Assembly (NCBI GenBank): GCA_000146855.1
Contig: GL405246.1
Location: 88,429 to 113,048 of the forward strand
Reading direction: 5' to 3'
Length of the DNA stretch: 24,620 bases
From: [Eubacterium] yurii subsp. margaretiae ATCC 43715
GTDB lineage: Bacteria > Bacillota > Clostridia > Peptostreptococcales > Filifactoraceae
This document shows, piece after piece, positions 1 through 5,969 of the stretch. The translations under genes were made by a program, and so were the position numbers. The stretch's first letter is position 1, and each line of letters starts with the position of its first letter. The notes below the pieces were generated by a model. That model saw nothing but the letters and a program-made list of their open reading frames with translations, did no database searches and had not been told where the DNA came from.

Positions 1-28
1 TTCAATATTTATAATGTGTTTTTCATGT

Positions 29-43
29 GGGAAAGTTGAGTTA
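29..43 (+). repeat. Direct repeat copy 1 (GGGAAAGTTGAGTTA)
   Basis: Exact 15-base match to positions 286-300 in the same orientation. The preceding bases are also similar: an ATG-like TG/TA-TG just before the GGG, and a T-run before that. The repeats could be ends of a decayed element or a duplicated insertion-sequence end. No transposase lies between them, so this is only a suggestion. Confidence 0.6.
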
Positions 44-285
44 ATAGTATAAGAATAAATATAAATTATTAAGTTAAACTAAATAGTATTTGAAAAGTAG
101 TAGTTTGTTTTATTGTAATGTTAGTCGAAATATTAAAATACATTGATATACACTTCTTGACACATATTTTTTGAATAGTATTTATTGAAATTCGCATATT
201 TATCAAAAAATGAAAATACTGAGAAACTATGCCAAATATAAAAATGTACTTTTAAAGAATATAAAATTTCAATGGTTTTTTATAT

Positions 286-300
286 GGGAAAGTTGAGTTA
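286..300 (+). repeat. Direct repeat copy 2 (GGGAAAGTTGAGTTA)
   Basis: Second exact copy of the 15-base word, ending 13 bases before the stop codon of the methyltransferase gene as read on the plus strand. The word is followed by ACCGGTCCAAG, which resembles the ACCGGACAA found near 4256 on the far side of the cassette. Confidence 0.6.
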
Positions 301-313
301 CCGGTCCAAGTTA

Positions 314-1318
314 CTATTTATTTCGCAAAATATTGATATCGTGCATTCCGGTACTAAGGAGTACACTGCGATTTTCCACTGAATAAAACCCGCCAGCTTT
401 TGCTGCATCAGCAACCTGACCTTTTATTACACCAATTGGCATTCCTTGTAAATTAAATGACATATATCCTAAAATCATATCCCACGGACCAGAATAATCC
501 GGTTCAATTCCCTCGTTTATGCACACAACTACTCCACCAGGATTCAATGCTTTTTTCAACTTTGCAAAGAAATCAGTGCCATATGCAATGGCAAACAACA
601 TAATTGATGAACAGATGATTAGATCATATTCTCCGCCAATATCATCTTTTATAAAATCCCCGGTTTTAACTGAAATACTCTCTTGCATATTGGAAAGCTT
701 TATGGTTTCTTCAATAAGTGGTTGCATTTCCGGTCTGTCGAAAAAAACACCCGTGCAGTTACCTACATCCTGTATGACTGCAATTCCAAGACAACCTGCA
801 CCACAGCCAAGATCTAACATTTTATGAATAGATTTATACTCGGGAAGAGATTTGAGAATTTCTAACAGTTCATATTGACGTATTCCTGATTGAGCATCAC
901 GCATAGTCTTACCATAAGATGCAAAATCCATTGACTTTTGTAGATGTTCCATAGGCTTAGGTCCTTCTTTAACCTGCTGTACTACATTACCAAGAGACAT
1001 TCCTTGGTTGTTGCAGAAAAATTCAAGCACACTCCCCATGTAGGTAGGCTTTCCTTTGACTAAATATTTTGCAGTTTCCGGCATATTGCAAAATGCATCT
1101 CCATTTCGCTTAAGATAACCAAGACTATATAAAGCTTTTAAAAGATTGAAAGTATTGCTTTCATCCAAGTCCATTTTTTCAGAAAGCTCTTTTGCAGTTA
1201 TAGGATTCTTCAGCTCAGAAAAGACATCTAATTCGATGGCGCCTTGTATCAGTTGCTGATAAGCTGAGAGATATGGTAAGGTTGTAAGCTGTTCATAAAT
1301 GTTTGTTTTGTTTATCAT
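314..1318 (-). CDS. SAM-dependent methyltransferase (O-methyltransferase-like)
   Basis: The protein (334 aa) probably transfers a methyl group from S-adenosylmethionine to a small molecule in the cytoplasm. Residues ~5-95 look like the winged-helix dimerisation domain of small-molecule O-methyltransferases (AKELSEKMDLDES, then a helix with NLLKALYSLGYL). A Rossmann domain follows with motif I LDLGCGAG at ~168-175, an acidic residue in FFDRPEM, YDLIICSS and the LNPGGVVV strand-loop. An ATG three codons upstream (1325-1327) is possible, but AAAGGA at 1327-1332 sits 8 bases from the ATG at 1316-1318, so that start is chosen. It is the third gene of the minus-strand cassette, 68 bases after the flavodoxin/ferredoxin gene. 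The substrate is unknown; a hydroxylated aromatic or quinol would fit the reductase neighbours, but that is inference. Confidence 0.85.
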   Translation of the reverse strand: MINKTNIYEQLTTLPYLSAYQQLIQGAIELDVFSELKNPITAKELSEKMDLDESNTFNLLKALYSLGYLKRNGDAFCNMPETAKYLVKGKPTYMGSVLEFFCNNQGMSLGNVVQQVKEGPKPMEHLQKSMDFASYGKTMRDAQSGIRQYELLEILKSLPEYKSIHKMLDLGCGAGCLGIAVIQDVGNCTGVFFDRPEMQPLIEETIKLSNMQESISVKTGDFIKDDIGGEYDLIICSSIMLFAIAYGTDFFAKLKKALNPGGVVVCINEGIEPDYSGPWDMILGYMSFNLQGMPIGVIKGQVADAAKAGGFYSVENRSVLLSTGMHDINILRNK

Positions 1319-1326
1319 AGCAATCA

Positions 1327-1332
1327 TCCTTT
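1327..1332 (-). promoter_or_regulatory. Ribosome binding site deciding the methyltransferase start
   Basis: Reads AAAGGA on the minus strand, 7-8 bases before the ATG at 1316-1318. The alternative upstream ATG (1325-1327) overlaps this motif and has no site of its own. Confidence 0.6.
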
Positions 1333-1386
1333 CTTTTTACAATTTTTATGGTAAAGTTCTCCTTATATATTTAACTAATATCAGAA

Positions 1387-2253
1387 CTATTTATAAATGG
1401 CAGATTGAGGTGTTTCAAGGTCTGCAAAGCCATCTGAAAGTCTTTTTCTGGCAACTTCGATATATGGATGTTTAACAGCTTTTGCAGGACAGTGATGATA
1501 ACACTCTGCACATAAGATACAATGCTTAGGGTCACGTACCATTTGTACTTTACTATCAAGGTTTACGAACATATTGACTGGGCAGACTGAAACACATTGA
1601 CCGCAGACAATACATTTTGTTGCATCTATCGAAACTTTCTTATATTTTCTATGGATTTTTTCTTGACTTAAAATACGAAACATAATACGTTTTATAAATG
1701 GTGCATATGCAAGTTTCTTTTTGGCATCAACCACAGCTATCTTGTCATTTACAATTTGGCACACTATCTCTGATGCTTCTGCGAGGATTTGTTCTTCTTC
1801 CTTTCCCGGAAGTTGTGGATTGATTTGTCTTTTGAAAGTGGCTGTTAAAGTATGCTCTGAAGCAATCTTAATACCCATAATTGGGATATAGCTTTTGTTG
1901 CGAAGTGCTTTTCCCATTTCTTCAAGTGCAACACTGCTATGTACTCCCCCATATGTCACAAGTGGAATAGAAAGAATCTTTCCACTCCTTTTCGGAGGGA
2001 GTGCTCGTATTGTCCTGAGCATATTCTGTTCGCAGTGTCCAGCATATACCGGTGCACACGGAATCAAAAGATTATGTTCTCCAAGCTCATTGACCAATGC
2101 TTGCGTAACTGTGGAGTCCCGAAGATACTTATCGTTTTTTGTGATGTTGATTATATGACAAGAAATTCCATTATCTTCAAGAAGGTACATGAATTTTTGT
2201 GCTACAAGGAGCGTATGTCCGGATGGGCTAAATACAATAAAAACAGCTTTCAT
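1387..2253 (-). CDS. EFR1-type flavodoxin/ferredoxin fusion protein
   Basis: An electron-transfer protein of 288 aa. Residues 1-~170 form a flavodoxin-like domain: a beta-strand start (AVFIVFSPSGHT), a phosphate-loop-like SPSGHT at ~9-14, PVYAGH at ~68-73 and VTYGGVHS at ~99-106. The C-terminal part carries two [4Fe-4S] motifs, C214-x2-C217-x2-C220-x3-C224-P and C245-x2-C248-x2-C251-x3-C255-P, typical of bacterial 2[4Fe-4S] ferredoxins. The fold order matches what NCBI calls the EFR1 family. It overlaps the nitroreductase gene by 4 bases (ATGA at 2250-2253), so the two are translationally coupled and may work together, for example with this protein supplying low-potential electrons. The direction of electron flow and the partner are inferred. 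Confidence 0.88.
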   Translation of the reverse strand: MKAVFIVFSPSGHTLLVAQKFMYLLEDNGISCHIINITKNDKYLRDSTVTQALVNELGEHNLLIPCAPVYAGHCEQNMLRTIRALPPKRSGKILSIPLVTYGGVHSSVALEEMGKALRNKSYIPIMGIKIASEHTLTATFKRQINPQLPGKEEEQILAEASEIVCQIVNDKIAVVDAKKKLAYAPFIKRIMFRILSQEKIHRKYKKVSIDATKCIVCGQCVSVCPVNMFVNLDSKVQMVRDPKHCILCAECYHHCPAKAVKHPYIEVARKRLSDGFADLETPQSAIYK

Positions 2254-3014
2254 GGATTATCACTTTCTTTCTCTTTATCAGCTAAATAATAACGACCACC
2301 ATTGCCGTATTCCCAACTTCCACCTCCGGCACCTAATTCAAAATGCAATTTGGCAATTCCAAGGTCAATCATTGTAGTTTCATCCGATACTGTGATGTGG
2401 GCAGTCACCTGACCATCCTTATATCTAAATATAAATGGACGTAAATTTTTTGCTGTAGGTGCAAGATAAACGGCATCCATACCTCGCAGAAACCATTCTG
2501 TCACAGGTTCTTTTGCATCCATCAACTCTTGCTTCTTTCTATTCTGCCAATGCATACCATATGCCATCATTCGTTCTTTAAGTGAATGCTTCTTGTCTGA
2601 ATATCCTATTGCTATAACACAGTCTAATGTCTCATTTTCCTTACATAATGTCGTAGCTGTCTTTTTATCATAACTGGTTCCTACCCAGCAGGTAGATAGA
2701 CCCATTGCAGTTGCTTCAAGAATTATTTTTTCACCAAAACGACCAACTTTCTCCATACGATTGGGAAGCTCTTTGCTTCCAATCATGGCAATGTAGTTTT
2801 GAACACCTACGAATAGACCGTAGCTTTTTTTGAATCCGTCAAAAAGTTCCCTTCCATTTCCGATAATCAATTTCATATTAAGTCCAGATAATTTGTTGGA
2901 TAAAGTAATGCTCTCTTCAAGTTGCTTTACTAACTTAGAATCAATCGGTTTATCTGTATATTTTCTACGGGAGCATCTTTTTTTCATGGCAGAAAGATAT
3001 TTTTCAATTTCCAT
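2250..3014 (-). CDS. Nitroreductase-family flavoprotein
   Basis: The protein (254 aa) is probably FMN-dependent and reduces small molecules such as quinones or nitro compounds. The N-terminus has the nitroreductase opening (Arg-rich CSRRKYTDKPID at ~15-26, the RRS/RRK-type FMN contact). The middle has FGEKIILEATAMGLSTCWVG, as in NADH-oxidase/nitroreductase folds, and a second half contains APTAKNLRPFIF and a C-terminal IDLGIAKLHFELGA. The two similar halves recall the TM1586-type putative nitroreductase family, where one chain holds both halves of the usual dimer. A GTG 15 bases upstream extends the frame, but AAAGGAG at 3020-3026 lies 5 bases from ATG 3012-3014, and that start is chosen. First gene of the minus-strand cassette, coupled to the flavodoxin/ferredoxin gene. 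Substrate unknown. Confidence 0.82.
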   Translation of the reverse strand: MEIEKYLSAMKKRCSRRKYTDKPIDSKLVKQLEESITLSNKLSGLNMKLIIGNGRELFDGFKKSYGLFVGVQNYIAMIGSKELPNRMEKVGRFGEKIILEATAMGLSTCWVGTSYDKKTATTLCKENETLDCVIAIGYSDKKHSLKERMMAYGMHWQNRKKQELMDAKEPVTEWFLRGMDAVYLAPTAKNLRPFIFRYKDGQVTAHITVSDETTMIDLGIAKLHFELGAGGGSWEYGNGGRYYLADKEKESDNP

Positions 3015-3019
3015 TTTGA

Positions 3020-3026
3020 CTCCTTT
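3020..3026 (-). promoter_or_regulatory. Ribosome binding site deciding the nitroreductase start
   Basis: Reads AAAGGAG on the minus strand with a 5-base spacer to the ATG at 3012-3014. It lies inside the longer GTG-started frame, which therefore is probably not used. Confidence 0.7.
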
Positions 3027-3083
3027 CACAAAAAGGCTTGAAAGTTTATTTAGCTTAATATATAATTAAATTAATTACATCTA

Positions 3084-3105
3084 ACTTGTATTTTATTTTA
3101 CTTGT
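3084..3105. promoter_or_regulatory. ACTTGT direct repeat, candidate AraC-type operator
   Basis: ACTTGT occurs at 3084-3089 and again at 3100-3105, 16 bases apart, and each is followed by T-rich sequence ending in TTTT. The second copy touches the candidate -10 of the minus-strand operon. AraC-family proteins bind direct repeats near the promoters they control, and the regulator gene is adjacent. The site assignment is inference. Confidence 0.3.
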
Positions 3106-3123
3106 TCATACTTTTAGCGTCAA
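3095..3123 (-). promoter_or_regulatory. Candidate promoter of the nitroreductase operon
   Basis: On the minus strand TTGACG (3123-3118) is followed after 17 bases by TAAAAT (3100-3095), a fair sigma-A match. It places transcription start near 3088, about 75 bases ahead of the nitroreductase ATG, in the region shared with the divergent araC-type gene. Confidence 0.5.
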
Positions 3124-3186
3124 TGAGAGAACTTAAATATTAGCTATTAGCACAAACTATTTACCGAATGGAGAAAACATAATTTT

Positions 3187-4173
3187 ATGAGCAAACAATT
3201 AGAAAAAATGTACAGGGATATTTTTGCAGATACAGGTGTTATTCCATGTGCACCAGTACCTGGATTTAATCCGAATGGCAAATTTTATAAGATGAATTCT
3301 GAACTTGGTAAGGGACACTGTTGGGTATATCAATGCAATCCATATGTAACTATCACAATTATGAATCAGATTCACTATGAAGATACCTATTGTGCTTTTG
3401 AACAACCGGAGTATATTTGTGTTGGTTATTTCTACTCTGTTTCCGGAGAAATACTGACACCGTACCGTCGTTTGACATCCGGAACAATTCAGGCGTATGT
3501 AGGGAAAAAGAGTGAATATCGTATGATACTTCACAAAAAAATTCCTATTGAAAGTGTAAGCATTACCTTCATGCCAGAATATTATAAGAAATATTTAAGT
3601 AAAAAATATTCGGACCTTTATGAAAATCCTTCAGAAGCATTCACTAAGATAGATGGCTGCTCAGATTTTCCTGAACTAATTACGGTTTTCAATCAAATCA
3701 AAAGCTATATGGGGAATGGTATATCTGCAAGGCTGTTTTATGAAAGCAAGGTAAATGAAGCACTTTCCATAATCCTTGAAAAAGCAAAGAATTTGAATAA
3801 AGAACATTTTAGACATAGATTTTCAATACCCAAGGATGATTTGGATGCTGTTGTATCTATTGCTAGTTATATTAATGACCATTATGCTACGAATATCAGG
3901 ATTGATTTTCTTGCACAAATAGCATGCATGAGTCAAGCTAAGCTGAAATACATATTTAAGCATGTATACTGTATGAGTATTCAGCAATATATAGTTACAC
4001 GCCGCATTACACATGCTGAACATCTTCTTAGAGATACAGCACTTCCTGTATCTCAAATTGCGGAAATGGTCGGTTACAAATATATAAGCAGTCTGTCTGA
4101 TATGTTCAGACAGCATACTGGAATGAAACCTACTGAATACAGAGAGAAAATGCAGATGAAAGTAAATGATTGA
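3187..4173 (+). CDS. AraC-family transcriptional regulator
   Basis: A DNA-binding regulator of 328 aa. The last ~100 residues form the AraC/XylS double helix-turn-helix: first helix pair around IDFLAQIACMSQAKLKYIFK (239-258), second in PVSQIAEMVGYKYI through FRQHTGMKPTEYR (287-319), the family signature. The N-terminal ~200 residues form a probable ligand-sensing domain containing GKGHCWVYQ and LTPYRRLTSG; I recall similar N-termini in AraC regulators of gut Firmicutes. It has no signal peptide. The start is preceded only by a weak GGAG at 3170-3173, 13 bases upstream. It is divergent from the nitroreductase, flavodoxin/ferredoxin and methyltransferase genes, a standard arrangement for a local regulator, so it probably controls them in response to their substrate. 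The inducer is unknown. Confidence 0.9.
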   Translation: MSKQLEKMYRDIFADTGVIPCAPVPGFNPNGKFYKMNSELGKGHCWVYQCNPYVTITIMNQIHYEDTYCAFEQPEYICVGYFYSVSGEILTPYRRLTSGTIQAYVGKKSEYRMILHKKIPIESVSITFMPEYYKKYLSKKYSDLYENPSEAFTKIDGCSDFPELITVFNQIKSYMGNGISARLFYESKVNEALSIILEKAKNLNKEHFRHRFSIPKDDLDAVVSIASYINDHYATNIRIDFLAQIACMSQAKLKYIFKHVYCMSIQQYIVTRRITHAEHLLRDTALPVSQIAEMVGYKYISSLSDMFRQHTGMKPTEYREKMQMKVND

Positions 4174-4514
4174 TTAAGTTAGTATTATGTAGTTAATAAA
4201 ACAGTGGAAAAACTAAGTTTAATATACCTAATATTGACTTATATTTGGGAAAATAACCGGACAATCGACAAATGTTGACGTAAGTACTAAGACGGAGTAT
4301 ATTGAAAATTTTAAAGGTCAATACTAATCGGCATTGAAAAAAATGAATTTAAATTGGTGCATAAAATTTAATGCTTATTCCTATTTAGTTATTTTTATAA
4401 ATCTATCGTTTGTTAAATCAAAGAAATTATTGACTATACGGTATAAATATTATTCATAAGGGGATGTATGGCATTATTAATGGCGATTAGTATCAATGTA
4501 AAAAGGAGGATATT
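4174..4514. other. Intergenic stretch with a coding-like fragment
   Basis: No complete gene is visible. TAATACTAA occurs on the minus strand at 4179-4187. A 29-codon fragment reads open at 4238-4327 and is listed separately. A TATATTTGGGAAAATAACCGG-like segment (4240-4264) resembles the sequence at 281-307. A very short frame at 4468 overlaps the next gene's ribosome binding site and is not believed. No good promoter for the 4515 gene could be assigned, although TTGACT at 4430-4435 and AT-rich sequence follow. Confidence 0.5.
4238..4327 (+). pseudogene. Possible 3' remnant of a lost gene
   Basis: Between a TGA and a TAA, 29 codons read LIFGKITGQSTNVDV followed by STKTEYIENFKGQY. The polar, balanced composition looks like the C-terminus of a real protein rather than AT-rich noise. 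There is no start codon or ribosome binding site. I do not recognise the family. A second frame over the same bases is also partly open, so this is a weak call. Confidence 0.25.
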
Positions 4515-4901
4515 ATGCTTTTATTAGGAGTAAAAAAAGAGGGTTCTTGGCTCTTGTCTACATTTAATTTGACTTATGGAGCGAGCTGGGAGATGATTTG
4601 TAAGGCTGTAAGCAAGTCTTATGAGTATTTTGAAAATGTCGAGGTCTTAGTTGACGACGTGAAAAAAGAGATTTCGTCTAAAGATGAGATATTGGGCTTT
4701 GATGAGTCGAGAAATATGACAATTCGTGGAATGTCCAAGATAATCCAAGTACCTGTTATGATGACTTTTTACAATCAGGTCAAAACAGTAAATGTGACGG
4801 TGGCATGTGCTACTGATGAGTTTAAGGAGGCTGACTACCACAACTTCAATATGTCAATGGGACAATTTATGGACAGCGTGGAGCTGGCTATGTATATGTA
4901 G
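4515..4901 (+). CDS. Unknown small protein (128 aa)
   Basis: The gene has an excellent ribosome binding site (AGGAGG at 4504-4509, 5 bases before ATG) and clean codon structure, so it is real. I do not recognise the family. It is soluble by composition, without signal peptide or membrane segment. The C-terminal half includes QVPVMMTFYNQVKTVNVTVA, suggestive of paired beta strands, and ends in a hydrophobic helix-like VELAMYM. The N-terminal MLLLGVKKEGSWLLSTFNLT also looks like a strand. It stands alone between the AraC-type gene and the AlkC-like gene, 117 bases before the latter, which has its own candidate promoter. Confidence 0.75.
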   Translation: MLLLGVKKEGSWLLSTFNLTYGASWEMICKAVSKSYEYFENVEVLVDDVKKEISSKDEILGFDESRNMTIRGMSKIIQVPVMMTFYNQVKTVNVTVACATDEFKEADYHNFNMSMGQFMDSVELAMYM

Positions 4902-4917
4902 TTAATACGTTGATTTT

Positions 4918-4947
4918 TTGACAAGTGTTATATAAGAGTGATTAAAT
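4918..4947 (+). promoter_or_regulatory. Weak candidate promoter of the AlkC-like gene
   Basis: TTGACA at 4918-4923 is a perfect -35. The best -10 at normal distance is TTAAAT at 4942-4947 (18-base spacer), which matches only four of six positions. A TATA-rich stretch at 4929-4935 is too close to be the -10. Confidence 0.35.
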
Positions 4948-5018
4948 TACTTGGGATTCCATTGATATACAAGAGGTGGAAGTCTCAATAAGACAGTTTT
5001 TGGAAGGGATTAGGAAAG

Positions 5019-5756
5019 ATGGCTAAAAAGCTCAAGGAATATTATGACCATGAATATTTGAAATTTTTGTCTGATTTAATAATAAGGCAATATAATAAAT
5101 TTGATAAGAAGACTTTTTTTGAATTGACAACAAGTATTGAAGAATTTGAGTTTAACCAAAGACAAGAGCTGATAGCGACTGCACTTTACAAGTCCTTTGA
5201 CCTTGACTATGAAGATATTGTTGCTGTCTTTTATAAAATCTTAGGCGAGGAGCTCAAGGGTAACAGCGGTGCATTTTCTGAGGGCTGGTGGCTGTGGCCT
5301 ATAGGCAAATATGTGGAAATCTATGGAGAAGATCATTTTCAAATCAGTATAGATTTTAGTAAAGAGCTGACAAAGAGATTTACTTCAGAATATTGCATGC
5401 GTCCTTTGATTAAAAAATACCCTGAGGCTTCTTTGAAGATTCTTTATGATTGGAGCAAGGATGACAATGAAAGAGTTAGAAGGCTTTCAAGTGAGTGCCT
5501 TAGAATAAGACTGCCATGGGCAAAAAAGCTATATACAGCTTTGGAATATTTTGACGCCTATGTTGAGATACTTACGAATTTAAAGGATGACAAGGATAAG
5601 TATATACAAAAAAGCGTGGCGAATAATTTGAACGATTTGTATAAGGAAAATCCTGAGAAGTTTTATGATATTGTTAATAAGTGGCAAGATGATAAAATCA
5701 GCAAAGAGTGTGAATGGGTTATAAAGCATGGCTCTCGCAATATAGGAAAAAAATAA
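5019..5756 (+). CDS. AlkC-like DNA alkylation repair protein (HEAT repeats)
   Basis: A helical-repeat protein of 245 aa resembling the AlkC/AlkD superfamily of DNA glycosylases, which excise N3- or N7-alkylated purines. The key feature is RVRRLSSECLRIRLPWAKKL at ~152-171, matching the RRL-SE-x-RLPW signature I associate with AlkC-type proteins. MRPLI at ~127-131, WSKDDNERVRR and the closing SVANNLNDLYKENPEKFYDIV helix pair and VIKHGSR are also consistent with the family. There is no signal peptide. It is slightly short for AlkC proteins and lacks any extra domain. GGAAGGGA at 5002-5009 is the likely ribosome binding site. The exact lesion repaired cannot be read from sequence; some HEAT relatives have lost catalysis. 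Confidence 0.8.
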   Translation: MAKKLKEYYDHEYLKFLSDLIIRQYNKFDKKTFFELTTSIEEFEFNQRQELIATALYKSFDLDYEDIVAVFYKILGEELKGNSGAFSEGWWLWPIGKYVEIYGEDHFQISIDFSKELTKRFTSEYCMRPLIKKYPEASLKILYDWSKDDNERVRRLSSECLRIRLPWAKKLYTALEYFDAYVEILTNLKDDKDKYIQKSVANNLNDLYKENPEKFYDIVNKWQDDKISKECEWVIKHGSRNIGKK

Positions 5757-5969
5757 TCCTATCAGAGCTATAATATGATTAATCTAATAGGATTATAGAA
5801 ATGTTGTTCTACTAAAGCTATTTAAATTGCAAATAAACTTGGATATAATACTAATCACCATTTATAATACCAAGATTATTATTATACCAAATTACACTTT
5901 TTGCAGATTGTTAATAATTTTGCTGTAATAAAATCACATGGCTTTTTGATAGATTTTTAGTATCAAAAT

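Larger units (their letters stand above)
1..313. other. AT-rich non-coding stretch at window edge
   Basis: No open frame with a start and ribosome binding site is visible here on either strand. The stretch lies beyond the 3' end of the methyltransferase gene. Its only clear structure is a 15-base word, GGGAAAGTTGAGTTA, present once near each end in the same orientation. No hairpin terminator for the minus-strand operon was found in it. A TTGACA at 157-162 lacks a convincing -10 partner. Confidence 0.6.

Noticed and set aside
29..300. CRISPR-like array
   Set aside because: Only two copies of the repeat are present, spaced 257 bases apart, with no palindromic repeat and no cas genes.
519..827. 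102-codon plus-strand frame inside the methyltransferase gene
   Set aside because: The opposite frame encodes clear methyltransferase motifs; this one is its mirror, with no start signal.
4468..4527. 19-codon frame with ATG just before the 128-aa protein gene
   Set aside because: It runs through the ribosome binding site of the next gene, has no site of its own, and codes a nondescript peptide.
5754..5795. Inverted repeat TAATCCTAT / ATAGGATTA after the AlkC-like gene
   Set aside because: The stem is 9 bases with a 24-base loop, overlaps the stop codon and lacks a T-run, so it is not a convincing terminator.
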